Below are positions 26,834 to 36,435 of a stretch of DNA of 64,000 bases, one piece after another; position 1 is the stretch's first letter; every line of letters begins with the position of its first letter. A program made the position numbers and the translations under genes. The DNA comes from Candidatus Poseidoniaceae archaeon (lineage in GTDB: Archaea; Thermoplasmatota; Poseidoniia; Poseidoniales; Poseidoniaceae), in the NCBI GenBank assembly GCA_949372645.1, contig CASIAP010000004.1, forward strand, positions 1-64,000, read 5' to 3'. Under the pieces are notes generated by a model. It saw only the letters and a program-made list of their open reading frames with translations, did no database searches and was not told the origin of the DNA.

Positions 26834-28578
26834 ACCGGGTCTGGAAGTACTGACTGTAATGCTGCAATATCAAATTCTGCTCCATTTAACGGTACTCGTA
26901 ACTCGTATTGTGCGCTCACAGCAGGGTCCATTTCACCAAAACAGCCAACGTGTACACCATCAATGACGACTTTTGCACATCGCCCAGTAAGCCAAGGGCC
27001 CATTGTGCCCTTTAAGGGTTCAATCGCGTATTCCTTTGCCCCAAGGTCACGCAAAAGTGCTTGAATACGACCACGTATTGCTGCAAAACCACCGCCTTGT
27101 TCAGCGACCAAAAAGGCAAATCGGTCACTGTTTTTATGGTCTCGAACCACCGTGCCTAGTTCATACACTGCTTGAGGTAAATCATGATGTCGATTGGATG
27201 CCATTAAGCGGAACAAACCCGGCAAGAGGTACTGTCGAAGGAGCGTGTGGTCGATTGTAATCGGGTTTGTAATCCGAGTCACTTCACCCATCGGAGGCCA
27301 TCGCATTGCTTCAAATTGGTCAAAATCATTTGACAATGTAAGCGATTGAATCTGCATTAAGCCGAGTCCTTGAAGAGAGTCTCTCAGGCGGCGACGAATT
27401 TCACTATCGGCTCGAGGTATCGCTGTAAGAGGTGCCTTTGGGACATCGCTGCCTAAATCTTCGTAGCCATGGCCGATAGCGACATCCTCGACTAAATCAA
27501 CGGGGTGAAGGATGTCGAACCTCCAACGAGGCATTGCAATGGTAAGAATCGAATCACCTTCGACAACATCGGACATTTTTGTTACGGACGTCGATGTAAA
27601 TTCAGTTGCGAGTTTACGTCCCAGATATTCTCCACCCATTCGATTGATGGCTGTAGAGACTTCTTCATCGGTAAGACTGCGGCCAAGTAGTCCATCGAGG
27701 AGGCGTTGTGTGACTTGGTGTTCAATCGGTTCCGGATTTGGAAGATGTTCAACCGTTCCGTCATATCCTGTTACCTCGACCGATTCAATTTGCCCTCCAC
27801 GTTCGACAAGTTGCAGTGCAATCAACATCAAACTCGATTCACAAGCTCGACGGTCCCAACCAGTGACGTCGATGAAGAAATCTTTCGTTGATTGGCTCAC
27901 CGTTGTATGGTTCCCATTGATGATCGGTGGGAAAGACAGAACTTCCTTGTTTGCGTCAAAGATTATTGGATAGGCATTCATGCCTTCGAGCAAATGAGCA
28001 TAATCAACTCCCTTAGGATGTGAGGTGAGAATTTCATCGAGGGTCATTTCTTCAGTCATTGCTAATGGGCAAAAGGATGTTGAACTCGGTACGGCTTGAA
28101 CATGAAATGGTGGAGCGACTTTCGACAGGTCATGAACACCAATTGATGCTCTTCTTCGCCCCCTTCCTAAGGCGAAATGTAACTTCTCTTGATGCTCCAT
28201 CAGTGCTTTGATGAAGTCATCTTTCGCTTCTTCAGTGTTGCCAGTCTTTACATTTCGTACCACTGCACCGAGAATAATCGGTCGGACATGTTCCAATTCA
28301 GGGTCAACACGCATCTGTATCGAGCCGGTATCAATATCGAAACTTGGTTCGCTTTTTGCACCATGTAAAAATGGACGAATTGCTCTTGCAAGTGTTTCTC
28401 CAGACAGAAGGTCTGGACGGTCAGGGAAGATCTCAATATCGAGCGTATGTTCGTCACATGTGTCGATATCAGTGCCAAGTAATGGCAATTGAATTGCCAT
28501 TTTTTCAATATCATGTTTCAACCCATGCTGAGCCATGAGTTCACTTAGTAATTTTTGTTGAATGGAGATTGTCGGCAT
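26830..28578 (-). CDS. pheT: Phenylalanyl-tRNA synthetase beta subunit
   Basis: A 582-residue archaeal-type PheT, shorter than the bacterial form because it lacks the N-terminal EMAP and C-terminal anticodon-binding extensions. Visible marks are DIEIFPDRPDLLSGETLARA near the N-terminus, the B5 domain with LLDGLLGRSLTDEEVSTAINRMG, and the catalytic-like core HPVDLVEDVAIGHGYEDL. Together with PheS (not in the window) it forms the heterotetramer that charges tRNA-Phe; the beta subunit also edits Tyr-tRNA. It starts 9 bp after the GXGXG-domain gene. Confidence 0.95.
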   Translation of the reverse strand: MPTISIQQKLLSELMAQHGLKHDIEKMAIQLPLLGTDIDTCDEHTLDIEIFPDRPDLLSGETLARAIRPFLHGAKSEPSFDIDTGSIQMRVDPELEHVRPIILGAVVRNVKTGNTEEAKDDFIKALMEHQEKLHFALGRGRRRASIGVHDLSKVAPPFHVQAVPSSTSFCPLAMTEEMTLDEILTSHPKGVDYAHLLEGMNAYPIIFDANKEVLSFPPIINGNHTTVSQSTKDFFIDVTGWDRRACESSLMLIALQLVERGGQIESVEVTGYDGTVEHLPNPEPIEHQVTQRLLDGLLGRSLTDEEVSTAINRMGGEYLGRKLATEFTSTSVTKMSDVVEGDSILTIAMPRWRFDILHPVDLVEDVAIGHGYEDLGSDVPKAPLTAIPRADSEIRRRLRDSLQGLGLMQIQSLTLSNDFDQFEAMRWPPMGEVTRITNPITIDHTLLRQYLLPGLFRLMASNRHHDLPQAVYELGTVVRDHKNSDRFAFLVAEQGGGFAAIRGRIQALLRDLGAKEYAIEPLKGTMGPWLTGRCAKVVIDGVHVGCFGEMDPAVSAQYELRVPLNGAEFDIAALQSVLPDPV

Positions 28579-28587
28579 AGCTTCACC

Positions 28588-30192
28588 TCAACGTGCAAAC
28601 CAGTGTGGTAGAGGTCGGTCATAACCGACGAGTCGCAGTCCACTTATTGCAGCAGTTTCATAATCGAGGGCTCGCAAATGTTGACGTTGAAGTTGTTCAA
28701 TTGAATCAAGACCAAGACGTTTGAGAATACTCGAAAGTTCTGAAGATATGCTCTGCAACCAATGAGCTAAATCACGAGGGTCCTGCATTGGAACTTCACA
28801 ACAAACCACATTGATTCCAGATGCACATAGGATTGCTAAATCTTGACCACTTGCAGAGAGGCCGAGTAACATTCCAGTTTGTATTGAAGTATCTGATAAG
28901 TGAGATTTTGTTGAACGTCCAATCATAGGGAGCGTAGCAGCTTCAGCCATGCCAGACCCATCTTCAATTCGGCTAATGGCTAAATCGATGTTATGGTGCG
29001 ATGAACGGACATGGAGTGATTCGACACGAGAAATTGAGTTGAGGAAAGACACAGCTTTGTCGGTACCAAGCATAGTGCGAGTGGCCACAATGAATCCATC
29101 GATTTCTTCTGAATTCATTGCAGGTAGTTCGTCAAGATCGACGACCATTCCACCGCTGTGTTCCAAGAGTTCTGGGGCATCCGCTAAATTCGTAGAGTCG
29201 ATCAAAACAAAATCGATTGGACGTGGTTGGTCTCGAGTAATGAAGGGCTGCTTCGATAATATTGAGGATGCCATCGGGTCATTGTCATCCGGCATCTCGA
29301 GGTATGTGCCACTCGATACAACAGGAAGTAATGGCAACGGAAGGGCAAGAGGTGATTTTCCTTCTACACCATCTGCGATTAAGACGACAGTATCACAAGT
29401 TTGGTAGGCGGCAGTGTGATGAAGATCTCCAGCAACTAATCCAATACTCGACAAATCCGATGTAGAGACCGGGCGATCTTGTGTTTCAACATGGAGCCTT
29501 TCAGCAGGCACCAGACAAGCAGCATCTTTTGGAATCTCCATTCCAGCATTATCGAGTTCAGCATTGATGTGTTTAACTTCTGCCGCTGTAAGGAGTCTCT
29601 GGGTCACTCCTGAGGGTAGTCGACTCGGATATCGCCCATTGATGACGATTTTACCACCGGTCATACCAGCACCTGGATCAGAGCCCACATCACCATGAAT
29701 GACGATAAGCCCATCTTTCATTCCTCCACCGATTCGGGCACCTGCTGGGCCACGAATCATCAAAAGTCCACCTTCCATCAAAGCACCTGCATCGTCTCCA
29801 ACGCCGTCCATGACACTGATTTTACCACTTCGCATAGCAAAGCCAGGAAAATTACCAGCCATTTTTTCACAGACAATCGTATTACCTCGGTTTCCAGCAC
29901 CGAGAAATGCCCCTGCATCTCCTTGAATGGTGAAATTCCCTCCACTTCCAAAGGCTGCGGTCCATGAACCAAGTACTCCCAGTGCCCTCATTTTAGAGCC
30001 ACGAGGAAGGTTCGGACAGAGGCCAAGTTCTCCGTCCTTTGGAACGGGGTCACCTGCACTGGTCCAGCCAATACGAAGAATTGCATCTTGTTTAGCAGCC
30101 TCAATCAATCTCGGACCAAGTTTATTGTTGATCTTAAAAGAGCGTTCAACAACCTCTCGTGGTTCGGCCATGTTGTTTGGCTGTCCCTCCAT
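28588..30192 (-). CDS. GXGXG-domain protein fused to a remnant glutamate-synthase FMN barrel
   Basis: About 534 residues. Residues 70-200 form the beta-helix of the glutamate-synthase GXGXG (GltB C-terminal / FwdC-like) domain, with successive turns GGNFTIQGDAGAFLGAG, GKISVMDGVGDDAGALMEGG, GGLLMIRGPAGARIGGG and GLIVIHGDVGSDPGAG. The second half resembles a truncated TIM barrel, and its end (ASGQDLAILCASGINVV, SILKRLGLDSIEQLQRQH) follows the end of the archaeal GltS FMN domain. The FMN and Fe-S motifs (such as the cysteine cluster) are not seen, so activity is doubtful. Start: ATG at 30192 after gggaggc; TTG 30198 and ATG 30171 are possible. Just upstream of pheT. Confidence 0.6.
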   Translation of the reverse strand: MEGQPNNMAEPREVVERSFKINNKLGPRLIEAAKQDAILRIGWTSAGDPVPKDGELGLCPNLPRGSKMRALGVLGSWTAAFGSGGNFTIQGDAGAFLGAGNRGNTIVCEKMAGNFPGFAMRSGKISVMDGVGDDAGALMEGGLLMIRGPAGARIGGGMKDGLIVIHGDVGSDPGAGMTGGKIVINGRYPSRLPSGVTQRLLTAAEVKHINAELDNAGMEIPKDAACLVPAERLHVETQDRPVSTSDLSSIGLVAGDLHHTAAYQTCDTVVLIADGVEGKSPLALPLPLLPVVSSGTYLEMPDDNDPMASSILSKQPFITRDQPRPIDFVLIDSTNLADAPELLEHSGGMVVDLDELPAMNSEEIDGFIVATRTMLGTDKAVSFLNSISRVESLHVRSSHHNIDLAISRIEDGSGMAEAATLPMIGRSTKSHLSDTSIQTGMLLGLSASGQDLAILCASGINVVCCEVPMQDPRDLAHWLQSISSELSSILKRLGLDSIEQLQRQHLRALDYETAAISGLRLVGYDRPLPHWFAR

Positions 30193-30269
30193 ATCCAAAT
30201 AGCCTCCCGTGGGAAAAGTTCAATTTTTCATGTTTCACATATTGAATAGCAAAACCATTATGACTTTTT

Positions 30270-30294
30270 CATCGTTTGAACGATGTGTTAATAG
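30270..30294 (+). promoter_or_regulatory. Candidate operator and TATA box of the GAPDH gene
   Basis: A 7-bp inverted repeat with a 2-nt centre (CATCGTT-TG-AACGATG, 30270-30285) directly precedes a TATA-like element (gttaatag, 30287-30294). The TATA centre is about 26 nt before the ATG at 30317 and 35 nt before that at 30326. A dimeric regulator bound there would overlap the BRE/TATA region. Confidence 0.45.
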
Positions 30295-30325
30295 AGGGTC
30301 TTCAAAGGCAGGTATAATGAGAACC

Positions 30326-31363
30326 ATGACAATTAAGGTGGCCATCAACGGATACGGAACAATTGGAAAGCGTGTTGCAGATGCAGTTGACGCTCAAGAA
30401 GATATGGAAATTGTCGGTGTGACCAAGACGCGCCCTGCGTTTGGTTGCGACTTGGCTGTTCGAAAGGGGTATCCTCTTTTCTGCACTTTCGACGATGCTG
30501 ATCGGATTGCATCCTTTGCGGATGCTGGATATACCTGTCACGGAGGACTCTCAGATTTACTTGAACTTGCAGATGTTGTGATCGATTGTTCACCAGGGAA
30601 AGTTGGTGCAGCAAACAAAGCAACCTATGAGGCAGCCGGTGTGAAATGGATTTTCCAAGGTGGCGAAAAGCATGAAATGACCGGCATGTCCTACACTTCA
30701 TCAGCAAATCACATGGAAAACATGAACGCTCCGGGTACTCGTGTTGTTTCATGCAATACGACTGGTCTTTCACGAACACTCGTTCCCTTGTATGACCATT
30801 GTGGTGAATTGAAAGTAGAATGCACCATGATTCGAAGAGCTGCAGACCCTGGTGACTCAAATAAAGGTCCAATTAACGCCATCAAACCTGTGTTAAAAGT
30901 TCCATCTCACCACGGTCCTGACGTCATGACGGTTAAACCGGAAATTCAAATCAATTCGATGGCAGTCGCAGTTCCTACAACAATCATGCACGTTCACGTG
31001 GTTACTGCAACTCTACCGGAGGGGCATGGCTTGACTACAGCTTCTATCTTGGAAATGTGGTCGAATAGTCCTCGTTTAGTCGTCATGAATGGTGCTGAAA
31101 CGGGTATTACAACCACAGCTGAAGTGATGGAGTTTGCACGAGATATTGGCCGTAAGTGGGGCGATTTACATGAGATCTTTATCTGGGAAGACGGTGTTAA
31201 ACTTGAAGGCAACACGCTGTATTATTTCCAAGCAATTCATCAAGAATCAGATGTGATACCTGAAAACGTTGATGCTATACGTGCCTTAATGGGCATTGAA
31301 GGTGGTTGGAAAGCCTCTGTGGCAAAAACAGATGCTGCGATTTCGAAATATAATCATCTTTGA
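30326..31363 (+). CDS. gap: Glyceraldehyde-3-phosphate dehydrogenase, archaeal type
   Basis: A 345-residue archaeal (type II) GAPDH, catalysing NAD(P)-dependent oxidation of glyceraldehyde 3-phosphate to 1,3-bisphosphoglycerate and its reverse in gluconeogenesis. The Rossmann motif is INGYGTIGKRVADAV at the N-terminus; the active-site cysteine is Cys143 in VVSCNTTGLSRT. The C-terminus (NVDAIRALMGIEGGWKASV) is family-like. I use the ATG at 30326 (MTIKVAINGYG), which matches the family; the ATG at 30317 adds three residues and would fit a leaderless start from the TATA box. A strong hairpin follows the stop. Confidence 0.93.
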   Translation: MTIKVAINGYGTIGKRVADAVDAQEDMEIVGVTKTRPAFGCDLAVRKGYPLFCTFDDADRIASFADAGYTCHGGLSDLLELADVVIDCSPGKVGAANKATYEAAGVKWIFQGGEKHEMTGMSYTSSANHMENMNAPGTRVVSCNTTGLSRTLVPLYDHCGELKVECTMIRRAADPGDSNKGPINAIKPVLKVPSHHGPDVMTVKPEIQINSMAVAVPTTIMHVHVVTATLPEGHGLTTASILEMWSNSPRLVVMNGAETGITTTAEVMEFARDIGRKWGDLHEIFIWEDGVKLEGNTLYYFQAIHQESDVIPENVDAIRALMGIEGGWKASVAKTDAAISKYNHL

Positions 31364-31365
31364 TT

Positions 31366-31388
31366 TGTGTGCCCCTAAGGGGCACATA
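31366..31388 (+). terminator. Hairpin after the GAPDH gene
   Basis: A 10-bp stem with a TAA loop (core GTGCCCC-TAA-GGGGCAC) starts three bases after the GAPDH stop. It lacks a following T-run, so it may be an RNA-stability or processing hairpin and not a true terminator. Confidence 0.5.
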
Positions 31389-31422
31389 CAAGGGGCGTTT
31401 TGAAAAGGGTAATTGATTACGA

Positions 31423-34400
31423 ATGGTCATGCAAGACATCCGACGGCCTGTTCTCATGCTCTTGCTGCTTCTCTTGACATCTCTTGGTCCAGTGCTTCAA
31501 ACCGAATCCTCTGACGAAATTCCGACACCTGTTGAGCATGAGGTTTTCCTTTCACAATCCGAACGTTTGGAACTTGCTTCATCGCTTTGGAAGGTTGCTG
31601 ACTCCGTTCCATTGGTTGATGTTGAACTGCGCCAAGCATCAGGTATTCTTCGCATTCAAGCTGGAGAGTTTGACCCACTGCTCTCTGATGGACCAGTCTT
31701 AGACAACCATTTCATGGATTTGAACGACCCTTTTCAAACCGGATTGGCATTACTTCAACTGCATCAACATGATGGCACTGTTCTCGAATCTCTGGTCAAG
31801 GATTATTCTATAACGCCACTTGATTACATCGCCGATGAAGGTTGGTTGATTCGACTTGCTTCACCTCCCCTTGCTTCTCTTGAAGCATTGCAAGATGACG
31901 ACCGCGTTCGTTGGGCTGGAATTCAACATCCAGGCTGGAGAATGCATTCATCACTCCTACAACCTTCAGCAACAACTCACCTTGCTCTCGTTCCTTCATC
32001 TGACCTTGCTATTGGTGGCTTGGATTCACTGAGTCTCGATTTGGTCAAGATGGGAGCCGAAGAAGCATGGTGCGGTATCGGTTTGTGTGAAGCACACTAT
32101 GCTGCTGATCTCCAATCCGTTTTCCTCAATAATATCATGCATGATGGTCGCATTATCTGGGCTGAACCAACGACTGAATTCATCGTTCACAACGCAGTCG
32201 CAGGTGCTATTGTTGGTGTGAATGCGGTTGCAGCTAACGCCTCATTTACACTTGATGGTTCTGGAGAGACAATCGCAATCGCAGATACTGGATTAGACCA
32301 AGACCATCCCGATATTCTCGGCCGTGTTGCTGGAGTCTACACGAACTTCGGTCTCGACTCTTCACCATCCGATTCAAACACTGGCCACGGCACACATGTT
32401 GTAATTTCGGCGATTGGTGATGGCACAGGAGATGTGGCTGCACAAGGTATTGCACCAAGTGCGAATCTTGTCATGTATGCTCTCGAGTATGACCCCTCAG
32501 GAACATTTGGTCGACTTGGTTCAATCTATGATCTGCTTAGTGATGCAGAACAAAAAACTGCCCGAATCGCCATCAATGCTTGGGGTCTCAATGGGAACTA
32601 TGGTCAATATACCGCAGATTCACGTTCTGTTGACCTCTTGGTGAATGATAAGAACACGGTTCTTCCATTGTTTTCTGTTGGTGACCGAGGCAGTCAAGGT
32701 GCATCTCAAGTAGCTGCTCCTGCTACTGCAAAAAATGTTCTTGCAGTCGGGACTTCAAACACCGGAGCATTGGCCGGTAGTGTAGCAAACATTTCCAGCC
32801 AAGGCCCAAGCCTTGACGGTCGAATCAAGCCTGACATCGTGGCTCCTGGAATGAATATCTGTTCGGGATTGGCAGAGGAAGCAAAATCTCCTGCAGGGTT
32901 TGGTTGTGCCACTGGCACTCATTCCGATGGAAGTAGCCTCTACATTTCGCTCTCAGGTTCATCTCACGCCACTGCAATCGCAGGAGGCACTACTGCACTT
33001 ATTCGAGAGTTTTTGCGTGAAGAAATGGGACTCAATTCACCCTCAGCTGCGTTGATTAAGGCCACAGTAATCAATGGTGCAACTGATTTGGGGACCCCTG
33101 ATATTCCAAATGCGCAAGAAGGCTGGGGTCAAATTGACCTTGAACGAACAGTCTTACCGATGGAAGGTGACACCGAACTCAATACTTTCATTGATCATAA
33201 TAAACAACTGAATGCTGGGTTTGGATTACTCTATTCCTTCTCCATTGACCCAAGCCATGGAATCGATATGACACTTGTATGGTCGGATGAAGAAGGAAGC
33301 GCTAACGCAGCTCAATCGAGTTCACGTTTAGTTAATGATCTCGATCTTCTTCTCATCGACCCAGCTGGTAACGAATGGCTTGGAAATGATTTCTCATCGG
33401 GGTTTTCGACCACTGGAGGTACTGCCGATTCAATCAACAACGTTGAACGAATCAAAGTGGCACCAGGTGTATTGACAACTTCGGGGCAATGGCAAGTCAA
33501 AGTTCTCCACCGTGGCGGTACAGCCCAATCTTTCGGCTTGGTTCTCGTTGCAGACGCAACTTCAACCCCCAAATCTGATTTGGCTACATACAATGGAAGC
33601 ATCGTTCCTTCTTCTCAAAACCCATTGAAGAATGACGTCATTACACTTCAGCTCGGTTGGATTAATCAAGGAACTCTCGCTTCGAATTCCTTCCATGTCA
33701 CTTTAGAAGACCTTACAGCCAATACGACCTTGTTCGATGCTGACCGGTCAGGTCTTGGGGCGGGTATTGTTGATTCGTTCTTACTTCAGCACCAATTCTT
33801 AACGACTGGCACTCACACTCTTCGTCTTAGTATCGATACACTGAACCAAGTTCCTGAAATGAACGATGGCGTTACTGGTGAGAACAATAATATCTGGACT
33901 CAAGATATACAAGTCACCGCTCTCGGAGTTCGTGTTGTCGCCTTGGATGCCGGAGGTTCAGCACCCATTTCCTCTATTGATCGTGCGGCTTCTGCGTCGA
34001 AGGTATTCGATGTTCTTAACGACACGGGCATAGATATTCCAATTCATATCCTCCATGAAGGTACAGGTCAGCAAGCTGTGACCCTTTCGGTGACCAATGT
34101 CCAAATGCCTCAGATCGATCGACCTGACTTTTTGCTTACTCCAGAAGATTATTGGACAAAAACGGTTTCAGAATCCGGGCCTTACATCGTAGAAGGTCAA
34201 GGCGAAGTTGGCGATTACAAAATGCTTACAGTACATTTGGAGAACGAATATGCTGATTTGTCAGATTCCTCGGCCCCTCGTTATGCTCGTGCAGGAACAT
34301 TTGTAGTGGATATTGTTGCTCGTTATCAATCACAACCCACGGTATCTCATACCCAACGCATCACCATCGTGGTTCCTGAAGTCAATGCAGTCAACATTGG

Positions 34401-36390
34401 TGCAGCAGGGATTTCCGGCTTGTCAGCAGCTCCTGGTGATTCAACTGGTTTCGTGATTTCAGTCATGAATATTGGTAATACTCCTGGCCAATATATCGTA
34501 TCGTGCACTTCTGAAAACCGGTGGCAAGTGATGTTGGGCTCATCCAATTCATCTACGCTTGAATTTGAACCATTGAACATCAAAGAATCTCTACCGATGT
34601 ACATACAAATCTTTGTTCCACCTGTTTCAAACGGTGTACCCATCGCAGGTTCTACAGACACAGTAAACTGTTGGGTGAATTCACTCAATGATGCAGCGAT
34701 GAATTTCACGCAGTCAGTTGATGTGTTGGTTCTTCCACAAGAATCCTTTGTAAGTGACTTGTATGATGATGACGGTCCAATAGGCCCTACTGCCACGAAC
34801 CGAAATGTCATGGTCGATACCGGTGAACAAGTCAGTTTGAATTTGACAATTGAAAACACAGGGAATACCGCCATTGATTTAGATGTCGTCATACAACCAT
34901 CGAATCCACTTTGGCCCATTCAAGTCACCTATCAAGAGCAAAACGATAGTCGGAAAGTTTCGCTAACCTTACAAGGTGGTGAAGTCACAACCGTGAATTT
35001 CCTGTTAAGAGTTCCTCCTGTTGCTGAAGAAGGGGAAGTAAATAATTTTGTCATTCGAACTGAACTCAGTGCTCAAGCCTTTGTTTCCAACACTACGGTT
35101 CTGAAAGTTAGTGACGACCTTTCAATGGAATTGATCGGTCCTTCAACTATTGGTACGTCCATCTCTTCACAATTTTCCTTTGGTGAATTCAATGTCACGA
35201 ATACGGGCAATGCTCCCTTAACGCTCAATTGGAGTCACGGTATTGCTCCCGATGGATGGGTCCTTGGATTTACAAATCCAAGTACCTACATCGAACCAAG
35301 AGAAGAACGCACAATACGACTTGGATTCATACCTCCAGTAAATACTCCTGAGGGAGAAGGATTTAATTTGACCGTCACTGTCTCAGGATTCAGTAACGGT
35401 CGAATGATACAAAACTCCGTTACAGTTGGTGTAACAGTTCTCGCCTCTACATTTGCCAACATTACCGTTGAGGATGCGAGTAGTACTCCATTCATTCTTG
35501 TTCCACGTGGAGATACCGCCACTCAAAACATCATCATACGCAACGATGGCAATGTGCCATTGAATGGTGATGTTCTAGGTGCAACCTTCGATTCTGATGG
35601 TAACGTTACCAGTGCTTGGCAAGTTTCTTGCTCCCAGGACAGTATCCAATCGATTGGAGTTGGTGAACAAATCGTTATTCAGGTATCACTCACGCCGTTT
35701 GAAGATGCTCGCAAAGGGAGAATCATGACAACAATTACCCTTAATTCTGAAGGTACTGATGTGGGGATGTTGGCTATCGAATCATCAGTCTATTCAGCCA
35801 CGGGATCTAATGGATTATTCAGTAACTTACCTTTGTATGTGTCTTTACCCTTGCTTAGTATTACAGTCATTGGAGCCATTGTTCTTGCTCTGCGAATGAA
35901 AAAGAGTGGTGAATTATCCAACTCTGGTGAAGAGCTCGTAGCTCCAGATGCCTTTGTCAATCCTGACCACCTTGGGACTCGAAGAGAGGATGCATTGGAC
36001 ATTGGGCATGCTGTCGATGATATTGCCAGCGGAGAAGTTTCTTCGGACGAAATTGCAGCAGCTCTTGCCCAATCGTTACAGTTGTCGTTGCCAGTTATCC
36101 CTTCAGGTGTACCAGCAGGGCTTCCACCTGGCGGAATGCCTCCACGACAATCTTTGGCCCTACCTCAAGGATTACCACCTGCAGGACTCCCTCCAATGCC
36201 ACTTCCGTCTCTGCCAATGCCACAACCGAAGTCTCTCCCTTCTCTCCCAATGCCACAACCGATTCCGATGCCAGCGCCAGTGGCAACTCTTCCACCTCTC
36301 GGACCGCCTTTACCTGCCGCAGGGTTGCCGAATGGTTGGACAATGGAACAATGGCAACACTACGGTCAACAATGGTTAGATGGCCAGTAA
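31423..36390 (+). CDS. Cell-surface subtilisin-like protease (S8, KP-43-like) with large beta-rich C-terminal region
   Basis: A 1655-residue protein with a signal peptide (VLMLLLLLLTSLGPVLQ), a prodomain to about 280, and an S8 catalytic domain with Asp288 (IADTGLDQDHP), His322 (GHGTHV) and Ser514 (SGSSHATAIAGG). The layout (INAWG, APATAKNVLAVGTS, SQGPSLDGRIKPDIVAPG) is of the KP-43-like kind. The oxyanion Asn is replaced by Asp421 (FSVGDRG). A KP-43-type jelly roll follows, then several CARDB/NEW3-like domains (NIGNTPGQYIV, NTGNTAIDLDV, NTGNAPLTLNW), a membrane helix near 1470-1490 and a 165-residue cytoplasmic tail rich in Pro, Met and Leu that ends GWTMEQWQHYGQQWLDGQ. It likely degrades extracellular protein while cell-bound. 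Confidence 0.85.
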   Translation: MVMQDIRRPVLMLLLLLLTSLGPVLQTESSDEIPTPVEHEVFLSQSERLELASSLWKVADSVPLVDVELRQASGILRIQAGEFDPLLSDGPVLDNHFMDLNDPFQTGLALLQLHQHDGTVLESLVKDYSITPLDYIADEGWLIRLASPPLASLEALQDDDRVRWAGIQHPGWRMHSSLLQPSATTHLALVPSSDLAIGGLDSLSLDLVKMGAEEAWCGIGLCEAHYAADLQSVFLNNIMHDGRIIWAEPTTEFIVHNAVAGAIVGVNAVAANASFTLDGSGETIAIADTGLDQDHPDILGRVAGVYTNFGLDSSPSDSNTGHGTHVVISAIGDGTGDVAAQGIAPSANLVMYALEYDPSGTFGRLGSIYDLLSDAEQKTARIAINAWGLNGNYGQYTADSRSVDLLVNDKNTVLPLFSVGDRGSQGASQVAAPATAKNVLAVGTSNTGALAGSVANISSQGPSLDGRIKPDIVAPGMNICSGLAEEAKSPAGFGCATGTHSDGSSLYISLSGSSHATAIAGGTTALIREFLREEMGLNSPSAALIKATVINGATDLGTPDIPNAQEGWGQIDLERTVLPMEGDTELNTFIDHNKQLNAGFGLLYSFSIDPSHGIDMTLVWSDEEGSANAAQSSSRLVNDLDLLLIDPAGNEWLGNDFSSGFSTTGGTADSINNVERIKVAPGVLTTSGQWQVKVLHRGGTAQSFGLVLVADATSTPKSDLATYNGSIVPSSQNPLKNDVITLQLGWINQGTLASNSFHVTLEDLTANTTLFDADRSGLGAGIVDSFLLQHQFLTTGTHTLRLSIDTLNQVPEMNDGVTGENNNIWTQDIQVTALGVRVVALDAGGSAPISSIDRAASASKVFDVLNDTGIDIPIHILHEGTGQQAVTLSVTNVQMPQIDRPDFLLTPEDYWTKTVSESGPYIVEGQGEVGDYKMLTVHLENEYADLSDSSAPRYARAGTFVVDIVARYQSQPTVSHTQRITIVVPEVNAVNIGAAGISGLSAAPGDSTGFVISVMNIGNTPGQYIVSCTSENRWQVMLGSSNSSTLEFEPLNIKESLPMYIQIFVPPVSNGVPIAGSTDTVNCWVNSLNDAAMNFTQSVDVLVLPQESFVSDLYDDDGPIGPTATNRNVMVDTGEQVSLNLTIENTGNTAIDLDVVIQPSNPLWPIQVTYQEQNDSRKVSLTLQGGEVTTVNFLLRVPPVAEEGEVNNFVIRTELSAQAFVSNTTVLKVSDDLSMELIGPSTIGTSISSQFSFGEFNVTNTGNAPLTLNWSHGIAPDGWVLGFTNPSTYIEPREERTIRLGFIPPVNTPEGEGFNLTVTVSGFSNGRMIQNSVTVGVTVLASTFANITVEDASSTPFILVPRGDTATQNIIIRNDGNVPLNGDVLGATFDSDGNVTSAWQVSCSQDSIQSIGVGEQIVIQVSLTPFEDARKGRIMTTITLNSEGTDVGMLAIESSVYSATGSNGLFSNLPLYVSLPLLSITVIGAIVLALRMKKSGELSNSGEELVAPDAFVNPDHLGTRREDALDIGHAVDDIASGEVSSDEIAAALAQSLQLSLPVIPSGVPAGLPPGGMPPRQSLALPQGLPPAGLPPMPLPSLPMPQPKSLPSLPMPQPIPMPAPVATLPPLGPPLPAAGLPNGWTMEQWQHYGQQWLDGQ

Positions 36391-36400
36391 CTTTAGAGGG

Positions 36401-36415
36401 CGTATTTCTAATACG
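36401..36415 (+). terminator. Short hairpin between the protease and adk genes
   Basis: A 6-bp perfect stem (CGTATT-TCT-AATACG) lies in the 45-bp gap before adk. There is no T-run, so termination is uncertain; the A/T content could also serve as promoter. Confidence 0.3.
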
Positions 36416-36435
36416 ATGCACCACTAGGACATGCT

